Positions 16,528-22,635 of a DNA stretch of 34,845 nucleotides are shown here, piece by piece (position 1 is the stretch's first letter; the number at the start of each line of letters is the position of its first letter). This DNA is from a virus: the IMG/VR virus record IMGVR_UViG_3300037728_000013, positions 1-34,845 of that record. The stretch is one strand, 5' to 3'. Below the pieces are notes generated by a model that had not been told where the DNA came from, did not search any database, and worked only from the letters and a program-made list of their open reading frames with translations. A program made the position numbers and the translations under genes.

Positions 16528-16764
16528 ATGTCTCAATACAACGATGGAAAACATGCCAGATACAAGCTTCGTGAGATCATGAAGTTTGCGAAAATGCTTC
16601 ATGACCACATCGAGCCGGGAGACGAGCTTCCCGAATGGATTATGGACAAATTCACAATATCTGCAAATGACTTAAACGAGTCTTACCAGTATCTTGAAAA
16701 CAAGTCCATTGAAAAGAAAATCCGTATGTACGTCCGGGAAGAAATCCAAAACCAATCTCGGTAA
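16528..16764 (+). CDS. Small helical protein with leader-like C-terminus (78 aa)
   Basis: Residues 8-55 (KHARYKLREIMKFAKMLHDH, then a DELPEWIMDKFTISANDL segment) form a helical domain I associate with small uncharacterised proteins of T4-like marine phages, where 'LP.W...K...A.DYI..V..YL' is the usual pattern. Unlike its neighbours, there is no N-terminal leader. Instead the C-terminus (residues 63-73, KKIRMYVREEI) resembles the leader core. The gene ends just before the tail tube promoter box. Function unknown. Confidence 0.65.
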   Translation: MSQYNDGKHARYKLREIMKFAKMLHDHIEPGDELPEWIMDKFTISANDLNESYQYLENKSIEKKIRMYVREEIQNQSR

Positions 16765-16777
16765 CTTTTAAATAAGT

Positions 16778-16788
16778 CCTATATATAG
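16778..16788 (+). promoter_or_regulatory. Late-type promoter box before the tail tube gene
   Basis: CCTATATATAG starts the 80-base gap before the tail tube ATG, with the box end 57 bases upstream of it. It has the same core as boxes at 3826, 6859 and 12647. The tube is a high-copy virion protein, so a dedicated promoter makes sense. Confidence 0.5.
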
Positions 16789-16823
16789 ACAGAATACGTA
16801 ACATGTTACAATATTATAACCAA

Positions 16824-16849
16824 AAAATCAAATGGTAAAATCAAATGGC
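16824..16849 (+). repeat. 13-bp tandem duplication covering the tail tube start
   Basis: Two copies of aaaatcaaatgg(t/c) lie head to tail at 16824-16836 and 16837-16849, identical in 12 of 13 positions. Each contains an ATG (16832 and 16845); only the second opens the tail tube frame, the first reaches a stop after seven codons. The duplicated initiation region may affect loading of ribosomes on the tube gene. Confidence 0.7.
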
Positions 16850-17342
16850 ATTTGAACAACTAGAAGACAACGAACTATTTTTCACGGAGTTTGAACCGAA
16901 AATGCAAAATCGGTTCTACTTCAAGCTTGCGGACTTAAACGTTCCGGCGTACCTTATTAAGTCTGCTTCAAGACCAGAAATCAATTTTAACACCGTTGAG
17001 CTTCCGCACATCAATATAACGCGGAAAGTCAAGGGGAAGGTGTCTTACGGAGACGTTTCACTTACTCTTTACGACCCGATTTCCCCTTCTGGTTCACAAG
17101 CCGTTATGGAGTGGGTCCTCCAACACCACGAGCCAACCACCGGACGTGACGGATATGCTGACGGGTATAAAAGAGACGTTGTGTATAACACCCTTGACCC
17201 GTCTGGAACTCGAATTGAAGAGTGGAAGCTTAAAGGAGCGTTTGTAACGTCTGCTTCATTCAACGAGGCAGGATTTGAAAATGATGCTCCGTTCGAGATT
17301 AACCTAACGCTTGCCTACGATTATCCTGTGCAGAATTACTAA
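16845..17342 (+). CDS. Tail tube protein, gp19-like (165 aa)
   Basis: Length (165 aa, T4 gp19 is 163) and pattern fit the tail tube family: an early strand NRFYFKLADLNVPAYLIKSA, then PEINFNTVELPHINITRKVK, VSYGDVSLTLYDPISPSG, a helix AVMEWVLQHHEPTTG, and a late 'WKLKGAFVTSASFNEAGFEN' with a final beta strand EINLTLAYDY. The protein stacks as hexameric rings to form the inner tube around the tape measure. It has its own promoter box and follows the sheath genes, as in T4. Confidence 0.88.
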   Translation: MAFEQLEDNELFFTEFEPKMQNRFYFKLADLNVPAYLIKSASRPEINFNTVELPHINITRKVKGKVSYGDVSLTLYDPISPSGSQAVMEWVLQHHEPTTGRDGYADGYKRDVVYNTLDPSGTRIEEWKLKGAFVTSASFNEAGFENDAPFEINLTLAYDYPVQNY

Positions 17343-17403
17343 TTTTCAATCAATTCCCACAGTTAATCGTTTGGTTCAGTTTTTGTTAAAATTGCCAAAT
17401 ACA

Positions 17404-17685
17404 ATGAAACTGTCTGAACGCAAACTTAGGAAAATAATCAAAAGAGAGTTTAAAGAGATTTTTCCGGGATTTGAACGTACTGGAAACGACGAAATTACTA
17501 GGAAACTTGCTGACTTCAAAGAGCAGCTTCCAAAGTTTAACTCCAGAGATTTAGTTAACTTGGAAATTCGGAACCCTAAACTCCGTAAAGACATGAAACG
17601 CTTACGCAAAAAGCTGAAGGGTGTTGAAGATTTTGTTGAAGAAATGATCGAAAAATCTAATAGAAATAAATACAACAATAATTAA
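17404..17685 (+). CDS. Leader-type small basic protein (93 aa)
   Basis: The start is placed at the ATG at 17404, preceded by 'aaatacaATG' as at other leader genes; an open frame extends upstream to 17311 but runs into the tail tube gene. The N-terminus MKLSERKLRKIIKREFKEIF is the leader, but the usual L-x-E near residue 22 is missing (it reads PGFE). The payload is short, charged and helical (NPKLRKDMKRLRKKLKGVED, then FVEEMIEKSNRNKY). It may be uncleaved, or the tag may be all that matters. It is the first gene of the tandem leader array. Confidence 0.68.
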   Translation: MKLSERKLRKIIKREFKEIFPGFERTGNDEITRKLADFKEQLPKFNSRDLVNLEIRNPKLRKDMKRLRKKLKGVEDFVEEMIEKSNRNKYNNN

Positions 17686-17690
17686 TTACT

Positions 17691-18266
17691 ATGGACGTTT
17701 TTCAAGAAATGAAAAGTTACTTAGAAAAAGCTGGAACTTCAAAATCTGATGGATACTCTTATAAAGGGTACTTCATCACTTTAGACCGAATGGGGGGTAT
17801 GACCACCTTTGTAAATGTCCGAAGGGACGTTTACGATGAAGACGTGGTTGCTTCTGCAACGATTGAAGACGGTCGCGTTGAGCTTAAAAAAGATTCCGGT
17901 GGCATGACCCCAACGATGAATAAAATGAGATACCGAGGACCCGAATCGGTTCTTGACGCTCTTTTATCAATGAACGAATCAAAAAACAAATCAAGAAAAA
18001 ACACTATGAAACTATCTGAACGCAAACTTAAACGCATAATTCGTGAAGAAACAAAAAAAGCTATGAATGAAAGGAGCAAAGATGCTATGGAGATTGGTTC
18101 TTTCGCTGCGTCTGATGGAGACTATTCTGTAGAAGTAGTGACAAACCAATTGGGTAAATCCAACGTTCGTATTTCTTCTTACCGGGGAGAAACTGTACTA
18201 TATCTCTCTCCTAGAACTGCAAAAAGACTTTCGGATCTTCTTCGTGAAGCTTCAATGAGTTCTTAA
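17691..18266 (+). CDS. Fusion: unknown N-terminal domain plus an internal leader protein (191 aa)
   Basis: Residues 1-105 form an alpha/beta domain (SYKGYFITLDRMGGMTTFVN, ASATIEDGRVELKKDSGGM) with no leader. At residue 106 a complete leader begins (MKLSERKLKRIIREETKKAM, then NE), with an in-frame ATG at 18006 preceded by 'aaacact', as at a normal start. The segment after it (86 residues including the leader) has a small beta-rich payload (YSVEVVTNQLGKSNVRISSY). Either the two parts are read as one protein, or 18006 is a separate start and the upstream gene has lost its stop. The internal start would keep the leader at an N-terminus, where it is found elsewhere. Functions unknown. Confidence 0.68.
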   Translation: MDVFQEMKSYLEKAGTSKSDGYSYKGYFITLDRMGGMTTFVNVRRDVYDEDVVASATIEDGRVELKKDSGGMTPTMNKMRYRGPESVLDALLSMNESKNKSRKNTMKLSERKLKRIIREETKKAMNERSKDAMEIGSFAASDGDYSVEVVTNQLGKSNVRISSYRGETVLYLSPRTAKRLSDLLREASMSS

Positions 18267-18323
18267 CAATATGACTATGAATTAAACTCACAAGACTATT
18301 TTAATAAAAATTGAATAAAAATT

Positions 18324-18551
18324 ATGAGACTGTCCGAACGCAAACTTAAACGCATAGTCCGTGAAGAAACAAAAAAAGTTATGAATGAAGTAGACCTTTC
18401 CAGAGAATTTAAAACAATTGGAAAATTCATGGAAGATGTTTCCATGTCTTATGGTTCTGTTCGTCCAATTGGTGAAAAAACAGAACGTGGTGAAAAAGTT
18501 TACGAGTTTGAAATCAATGGTGCTATTTTTCAGATCAAACCTTTGACCTAA
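18324..18551 (+). CDS. Leader-type small protein (75 aa)
   Basis: The leader MRLSERKLKRIVREETKKVM plus NE ends at residue 22 (M-N-E, a weaker protease site). At the nucleotide level it is nearly the same as the leader at 18006. The payload is only 53 residues with a helix (SREFKTIGKFMEDVSMSYG) and a beta hairpin ending YEFEINGAIFQIKP. The bases just upstream hold an 11-bp imperfect tandem repeat (aataaaaattg, aataaaaatta). Function unknown. Confidence 0.72.
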   Translation: MRLSERKLKRIVREETKKVMNEVDLSREFKTIGKFMEDVSMSYGSVRPIGEKTERGEKVYEFEINGAIFQIKPLT

Positions 18552-18580
18552 CTAACAAACTAACCTAAAATTGAAGTAAA

Positions 18581-18919
18581 ATGAAACTATCAAGGCGCAA
18601 ACTTAAACGCATAATTCGTGAAGAAACTCAAAACGTTTTGCAAGAGGCTTCTTACAGCCAAAGAAGCCGTACTGTTCGCATCGGTCGTGAAGAGTACGTA
18701 GTGGGTATTCGAGTTGAAGACGACCGTGTTGCATTAATCGCAGAGCCAAATGATCCACAAGCTACTATGAATCGACGTGGTGATGAGTTTGACTTTATGA
18801 ACGCTGTGTCAAAAGAGCTTGGTATTGATATTTACCATTTTGACGATCCAAGCATTTCTGACAGGGCAATGGCATTTCGCGTTCCCCCACAAGAAATTCT
18901 TGACCTAATTGTTCGATAA
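18581..18919 (+). CDS. Leader-type small protein (112 aa)
   Basis: The leader MKLSRRKLKRIIREETQNVL plus QE gives L-Q-E|A at residues 20-23, the best fit to a T4-type prohead-protease site in the array. The payload starts with a beta pair (TVRIGREEYVVGIRVEDDRV), then FDFMNAVSKELGIDIYHFDD and a C-terminal VPPQEILDLIVR. No catalytic motif was seen. It lies 29 bases after the previous gene and 19 before the next. Function unknown. Confidence 0.75.
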   Translation: MKLSRRKLKRIIREETQNVLQEASYSQRSRTVRIGREEYVVGIRVEDDRVALIAEPNDPQATMNRRGDEFDFMNAVSKELGIDIYHFDDPSISDRAMAFRVPPQEILDLIVR

Positions 18920-18938
18920 AACTAAACTTTAAAATACA

Positions 18939-19337
18939 ATGAAACTATCAAGACGTAAACTTAAACGTATAATCCGTGAAGAGGTCCGTAACGTGATTCA
19001 AGAGTCTCCGATCCGGGGACAAGCATCCGACATGGACCGCGACGAGCTTATTATGCAGGGAAAACAACTTGCACGTAGGTTAAGCAAAACAAGGCTTAGA
19101 CAGCGCGTTCTTGGGCGTCTTGGTTTTGAAACCGCAGCGGACCTTTTGGGATACATGGATAGGATGCAAGGCTTTAACATGGAAGTTCCACAACGCAGGT
19201 TCAACAGAGACGCGGTTCGTGACCAGCTTGTAAACGTTATCGAGACGATGATCGAGCTTATGGGCAAAGAAGACTTCTTTGCCGAGCTTCTAATGGCTGC
19301 TTCAACACAAGACATTCGAAATCTTCTTTCAAGATAA
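18939..19337 (+). CDS. Leader-type helical protein (132 aa)
   Basis: The leader MKLSRRKLKRIIREEVRNVI plus QE gives I-Q-E|S at residues 20-23. The payload is all-helical: DELIMQGKQLARRLSKTRLR, then RLGFETAADLLGYMDRMQG, and VRDQLVNVIETMIELMGKED up to a C-terminal DIRNLLSR. It is basic in the first half. The start context 'aaaatacaATG' is shared with the leaders at 19769 and 20428. Function unknown. Confidence 0.75.
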   Translation: MKLSRRKLKRIIREEVRNVIQESPIRGQASDMDRDELIMQGKQLARRLSKTRLRQRVLGRLGFETAADLLGYMDRMQGFNMEVPQRRFNRDAVRDQLVNVIETMIELMGKEDFFAELLMAASTQDIRNLLSR

Positions 19338-19351
19338 AAAGTTAAACTAAT

Positions 19352-20011
19352 ATGTCTGCAAATAAAAAAGAACTGTCTCAATTGTTTGTAAGTCAAGCAA
19401 AGACAGAGTTGGGGCTGAAAAAGACTCGACCCATTACGGGGTTTGACGCTTCTTTTGAGGGTAGTTATGGAAAATTTGACGTTACGTTGTCCGTAGAAGA
19501 GTACATGGACCGGAACGACCCGTCCACAGTTGTTCAAATGACTTGGAAAGCGGGAAGTCAAGGAATTTCTTTTGAAGATGATTTTCTTGATCACCGGGAA
19601 AGGGCGTTAAGGTTCTCTGCTTACCGCTTGACTTTTGATCCCTCTGGCATGTACCAAGAGGACCGGACAGCGTTGGGATCTAGAGTTGTGTACGACGGAA
19701 ATTTTCAAAATACCGTTAAAAAAATGCATCGGTTAGTTACTAGAGAATTGAACTTAAATGAAAATACAATGAAACTATCAAGGCGCAAACTTAAACGCAT
19801 AATCCGTGAAGAAACGAAGAAAGCTGTAAACGAAATGCAGCAAAGACGTATCCTGAACGGCAGGTCTTTTAGAAAATATCTTAAAGGCAAAAAAATTAAA
19901 GACACGGCTGTTACTCGAAGGGGCCTCAATCAATGGGAAATTCACTTTCCGAATAACGAAAGGCTTCTGATTAAAAACCCAGATGAAGTTTTGTTTAACG
20001 ACCAAAGTTAG
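19352..20011 (+). CDS. Fusion: unknown N-terminal domain plus an internal leader protein (219 aa)
   Basis: Residues 1-139 are an alpha/beta domain without a leader (FDASFEGSYGKFDVTLSVEE, VVQMTWKAGSQGISFEDDF, then SAYRLTFDPSGMYQEDR). At residue 140 a full leader follows (MKLSRRKLKRIIREETKKAV, then NE), with an ATG at 19769 preceded by 'gaaaatacaATG' exactly as at 20428. The 58-residue payload (NGRSFRKYLKGKKIKDTAVT, QWEIHFPNNERLLIKNPDEV) is small and basic. As at 17691, either a fused protein is made or the internal ATG is the true start of a second product. Functions unknown. Confidence 0.68.
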   Translation: MSANKKELSQLFVSQAKTELGLKKTRPITGFDASFEGSYGKFDVTLSVEEYMDRNDPSTVVQMTWKAGSQGISFEDDFLDHRERALRFSAYRLTFDPSGMYQEDRTALGSRVVYDGNFQNTVKKMHRLVTRELNLNENTMKLSRRKLKRIIREETKKAVNEMQQRRILNGRSFRKYLKGKKIKDTAVTRRGLNQWEIHFPNNERLLIKNPDEVLFNDQS

Positions 20012-20067
20012 ATGTGACTAAAAAAGTTTATTGCCTCTTATTCACAACCAAATCAAAAAGCGTAAAA

Positions 20068-20360
20068 ATGTTGTTTAGAAGAATAAGAAGAATTGTTAAA
20101 GAAGAATTGTTAAAGAAGAAGTAACAAAGGTCCTTTCCAGCCGTGGACTTACAATAAGGGGAATGCCAAACAGCTTTTGTGTGGTTTTTGAATCCCTTAC
20201 CGGGTCTGAGGTCATTAGAGACATTGTTTCCGAAGTGGATTACCTAACTCTTTGGAAAATGGGCAAGGGAACCACAGGAAAGGGACCCCGACCCGTTGGT
20301 ATTTACGGCCCAAATAACAAGCAAGAAGCTATAAATCATGCAAATAGGTCACTGTATTAG
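20068..20360 (+). pseudogene. Leader gene broken by a 14-bp tandem duplication
   Basis: From the ATG at 20068 the frame reads MLFRRIRRIVKEELLKKK and stops at 20124. A perfect 14-bp duplication (20088-20101 and 20102-20115) causes this. Removing one copy restores MLFRRIRRIVKEEVTKVLSS followed by RGLTIRGMPNSFCVVFESLT and the rest of the downstream frame to 20360, a leader-type protein of about 92 residues. As the sequence stands, only a 65-residue frame from the ATG at 20163 (MPNSFCVVFESLTGSEVIRD, ending EAINHANRSLY) could be made. The duplication may be a real recent mutation, a reversible switch, or an assembly error. Confidence 0.7.
20088..20115 (+). repeat. Perfect 14-bp tandem duplication inside the leader
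   Basis: The unit aagaattgttaaag occurs twice head to tail. Fourteen bases is not a multiple of three, so the duplication shifts the reading frame by two and introduces the TAA at 20122. Slipped-strand mispairing is the likely origin. Confidence 0.9.
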
Positions 20361-20369
20361 ATCGACTGT

Positions 20370-20397
20370 TTAGAATAAAAAGGTTAGAATAAAAAGG
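20370..20397 (+). repeat. Second perfect 14-bp tandem duplication
   Basis: The unit ttagaataaaaagg occurs twice head to tail (20370-20383, 20384-20397), in the 67-base gap between the broken leader gene and the intact leader gene at 20428. It has the same unit length as the duplication at 20088, but a different sequence. Confidence 0.9.
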
Positions 20398-20427
20398 TTA
20401 CACTATTCATAAATTAACGAAAATACA

Positions 20428-20850
20428 ATGAAGCTATCAAAACGTAAACTGCAACGTATAATTCGTGAAGAAACCCGGAAAGTTCTAAGTGAGGATTCTA
20501 CGGGGGTTGACATGGGAAGAGTTCTCCAGCTTATAAAAGAAGAAGGTGAAAGATTTCTTCGTATAGAAGACTTGCGAGGCCGAGTGACCGTTAGCCAAAG
20601 ACACAATGTTGTTGATGTTGAAGATTCGAACTTAGAATATCCTATTACTATAACTGCGGAAGAGTCCAGAAGAGGTGGAGTCCTTGTAGAAGTTGGCTCT
20701 GAAATTTCTGTTAATTACGGACGTGGAAGTGGACTTGAAAAGATTTCGTATAGAGACCCGGAAGATATTGTCAATAGCCGCAAGCTTCTAGATGCTATTA
20801 CGGATCATCATATTATCATTGATGAATTTGAAGAATCAAGAAGATACTAG
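20428..20850 (+). CDS. Leader-type small protein (140 aa)
   Basis: The leader MKLSKRKLQRIIREETRKVL plus SE gives L-S-E at residues 20-22. The payload begins with a helix (MGRVLQLIKEEGERFLRIED), then beta strands (RGRVTVSQRHNVVDVEDSN, YPITITAEESRRGGVLVEVG) and ends with a helix and acidic tail (SRKLLDAITDHHIIIDEFEE). Helix plus strands suggests a compact alpha/beta fold; I cannot name it. Start context is 'gaaaatacaATG'. Confidence 0.75.
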   Translation: MKLSKRKLQRIIREETRKVLSEDSTGVDMGRVLQLIKEEGERFLRIEDLRGRVTVSQRHNVVDVEDSNLEYPITITAEESRRGGVLVEVGSEISVNYGRGSGLEKISYRDPEDIVNSRKLLDAITDHHIIIDEFEESRRY

Positions 20851-20882
20851 TAACGGCATTAATCTACACACGTTAAATTAGA

Positions 20883-21221
20883 ATGAGACTTTCAAGACGT
20901 AAATTACAACGAATAATTCGTGAAGAGATCCGAAAGACCTTAAATGAAAGGGTTATCCGGGAAAAGTACACAGTTGATGAGCTTGAACGAACCGTAAAAG
21001 ACCAGTTTCCGATGGCCCGTGTCATTCGCACTCCAGACGGAGTACACAGAGGAATCCCATTCAGCGATTATGGTGGGGTTTTAGTTGATATGGGCGGTCG
21101 CCAAGAAATGTACTTTGTTCGTGTAGATGGAGAAGTTAAACGTTATAGCCCGGAATCTGGAAGTCTATTTATGGGCCGTTCTGAGGATGCTAAACTCTTG
21201 AAACAACTTTTTAACCTTTAA
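20883..21221 (+). CDS. Leader-type small protein (112 aa)
   Basis: The leader MRLSRRKLQRIIREEIRKTL plus NE gives L-N-E at residues 20-22, followed by a payload with YTVDELERTVKDQFPMARVI, a beta hairpin (GGVLVDMGGRQEMYFVRVDG) and a short C-terminal helix (SEDAKLLKQLFNL). Its leader ends with the same residues as the next gene (RKTLNERV), pointing to a recent shared origin of the two leaders although the payloads differ. It is followed by the next gene after 4 bases. Confidence 0.75.
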   Translation: MRLSRRKLQRIIREEIRKTLNERVIREKYTVDELERTVKDQFPMARVIRTPDGVHRGIPFSDYGGVLVDMGGRQEMYFVRVDGEVKRYSPESGSLFMGRSEDAKLLKQLFNL

Positions 21222-21225
21222 CACT

Positions 21226-21633
21226 ATGAAATTATCAAGAAGAAAATTGCAAAGAATAATTCGTGAAGAGGTCCGAAAGACCTTAAACGAACGAGTTACC
21301 GAAGATGAACACGAGAGGTTTGTTCGTGGAATCGAAGAAGCGGTAAGCGACGTTCTTGGATTTTACGATCTTCGAATGAACCCAAGAAGCGATAAAGGAC
21401 CCGGTTCTCAAATCGAGTATCAAGACAGAGACGACACCAGAGGGTTCTTTGTTGACCTTGAAGAAACCGGGCGTGGATATGAGATAACCGTCACCGGAAG
21501 AGGAAGGTCAATGGAAGAAGGAACCACGTTTCGCGTAAACAGCTTAGGTGACGAGTTTGTTACCGAGCTTGCTTACGTAATTGAAGAAGAGCCGCTTGAA
21601 GCAAGACCGGAACCGCGTTCATCTTTCCGGTAA
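21226..21633 (+). CDS. Leader-type small protein (135 aa)
   Basis: The leader MKLSRRKLQRIIREEVRKTL plus NE is followed by RV, as in the previous gene. The acidic payload has a helix (EHERFVRGIEEAVSDVLGFY), then FFVDLEETGRGYEITVTGRG and a C-terminal tail rich in Glu, Pro and Arg. Only the leaders of this pair are alike, a clear example of the shared tag with variable cargo. Function unknown. Confidence 0.75.
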   Translation: MKLSRRKLQRIIREEVRKTLNERVTEDEHERFVRGIEEAVSDVLGFYDLRMNPRSDKGPGSQIEYQDRDDTRGFFVDLEETGRGYEITVTGRGRSMEEGTTFRVNSLGDEFVTELAYVIEEEPLEARPEPRSSFR

Positions 21634-21667
21634 CGACAAAGAATCAAAAATCAACCAGTAAAAAATT

Positions 21668-22102
21668 ATGAGACTAAACAGAAGAAATCTTAGAAGACTT
21701 ATCGAATCCGAAGTTGAAGAACAAGTTGGGGAAGAAGACGAAGAACACGAAGATGAAGAAAAGACCGAGCGTGTTCGAGTTAAAAACAACGAGTCTGGAA
21801 ACAGCTACAAGGTTCGACAGGACTTTGCGTTTTCAAATCCACAACGCTACTCTAGCATCCGAAAAATGGTTCGAGAAGAGGTTCGTTCGATGATCGGAGA
21901 ACAGTCCGGAGCCCAAGCTGCAGAAAAAACGATTGAAATCCGTTCGGATATGCAGCAAATGAACCGAAAGTTCCGAGACTTGATGCAGATGGTTAGAGAC
22001 GTTGACCGTGATATGGTTGATTGGACAGAAGAAATTCATGAAGATTTCCGTGATCTAATGGATGATCTTTACGACCTTGGAAACGAACTTTCTATGAAGT
22101 AG
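21668..22102 (+). CDS. Leader-type coiled-coil protein with a second internal leader-like motif (144 aa)
   Basis: The N-terminus MRLNRRNLRRLIESEVEEQV plus GE is a diverged leader (V-G-E at 20-22), followed by a very acidic stretch. Residues 63-78 (SIRKMVREEVRSMIGE) repeat the leader pattern internally and end in I-G-E, giving a second possible cleavage site. The C-terminal 60 residues are a coiled coil (MQQMNRKFRDLMQMVRDVDR, then EEIHEDFRDLMDDLYDLGNE). Cutting at both sites would free the acidic piece and the coiled coil separately. Function unknown. Confidence 0.72.
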   Translation: MRLNRRNLRRLIESEVEEQVGEEDEEHEDEEKTERVRVKNNESGNSYKVRQDFAFSNPQRYSSIRKMVREEVRSMIGEQSGAQAAEKTIEIRSDMQQMNRKFRDLMQMVRDVDRDMVDWTEEIHEDFRDLMDDLYDLGNELSMK

Positions 22103-22141
22103 TTAAATTTAGAAGTAACACTTTTATAATTAGTTATCTAG

Positions 22142-22149
22142 TATAAATA
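22142..22149 (+). promoter_or_regulatory. Exact T4-type late promoter box
   Basis: TATAAATA matches the T4 late promoter consensus exactly and lies 22 bases before the ATG at 22172. It is the only exact match I saw at a gene start in the window; the other boxes are CTAT(A/C)TATA variants. Confidence 0.5.
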
Positions 22150-22171
22150 CACAAACACGAAATTTTGCCAA

Positions 22172-22612
22172 ATGCGACTTTCAAGGCGTAATTTAAGAAG
22201 AATTATCAAAGAAGAGACAAACAAGCTTCTTTCCGAGCAAACTCTTCCAAGAGACTTTACCGTTGATATTCATCTTGGAAAGTACGGAAAAAGGTGTGCC
22301 GAGTATGTTATGGATGATCTTCAAGATAGGCTTCCGCGAAAGGCCGACATGTACGTTGATTACGGGCCGAAGCACCTTCGCGGGTCCGGTGGATTTGGAT
22401 TTGTAGCCTACAGTAGAAGTGATCTTGAATATGAAGTTCAACTGACCGTGATGCTTGCCGCCAAAAACGAGAACATCATTCAAGTTAGAATACAAGGCCC
22501 GGATAGGGGAACAGAAAAAGAAGAGTGGACTTTTGGCATGAACGAAAATCCACAGGACCAGTTAGATAATGCTGCTTCATATATTATTCGTATGCTTGGG
22601 TACCGCACATAA
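22172..22612 (+). CDS. Leader-type protein, last of the array (146 aa)
   Basis: The leader MRLSRRNLRRIIKEETNKLL plus SE gives L-S-E at residues 20-22. The payload is longer than most: FTVDIHLGKYGKRCAEYVMD, a helix running into LQDRLPRKADMYVDYGPKHL, a glycine-rich turn (RGSGGFGFVAYS), a strand pair (EYEVQLTVMLAAKNENIIQV) and a C-terminal helix (QLDNAASYIIRMLGY). It looks like a small ferredoxin-like or similar alpha/beta fold, but I cannot place it. It has its own TATAAATA box. Confidence 0.75.
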   Translation: MRLSRRNLRRIIKEETNKLLSEQTLPRDFTVDIHLGKYGKRCAEYVMDDLQDRLPRKADMYVDYGPKHLRGSGGFGFVAYSRSDLEYEVQLTVMLAAKNENIIQVRIQGPDRGTEKEEWTFGMNENPQDQLDNAASYIIRMLGYRT

Positions 22613-22635
22613 ACTTCCGGGATCGTTGAGCTATC

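Larger units (their letters stand above)
18006..21291 (+). repeat. Dispersed leader repeat within the array
   Basis: The first ~66 bases of the genes starting at 18006, 18324, 18581, 18939, 19769, 20428, 20883 and 21226 are similar as DNA, not only as protein. CGCAAACTTAAACGCATA is identical in the first three and in the one at 19769. The likeness extends about 8 bases upstream of the ATG at 18939, 19769 and 20428 ('aaaataca') and ends sharply after the codon for Glu22. More distant relatives occur at 7955, 15555, 16172, 17404, 21668 and 22172. Confidence 0.8.

Noticed and set aside
17311-17403. Upstream extension of the 17404 leader gene
   Set aside because: It overlaps the tail tube gene and would bury the leader, which is N-terminal elsewhere.
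17691-18005. Internal leader at 18006 as a chance similarity
   Set aside because: The match covers the whole leader at both protein and DNA level and includes the start context, so chance was dismissed and it is kept as a fusion.
18998-19594. A 198-codon minus-strand frame across two leader-array genes
   Set aside because: It spans the end of one plus-strand gene and the start of another, both supported by leaders or spacing.
17404-22612. CRISPR array
   Set aside because: The repeated leaders are coding, spaced by 200-700 bases and imperfect; there are no short regular spacers.
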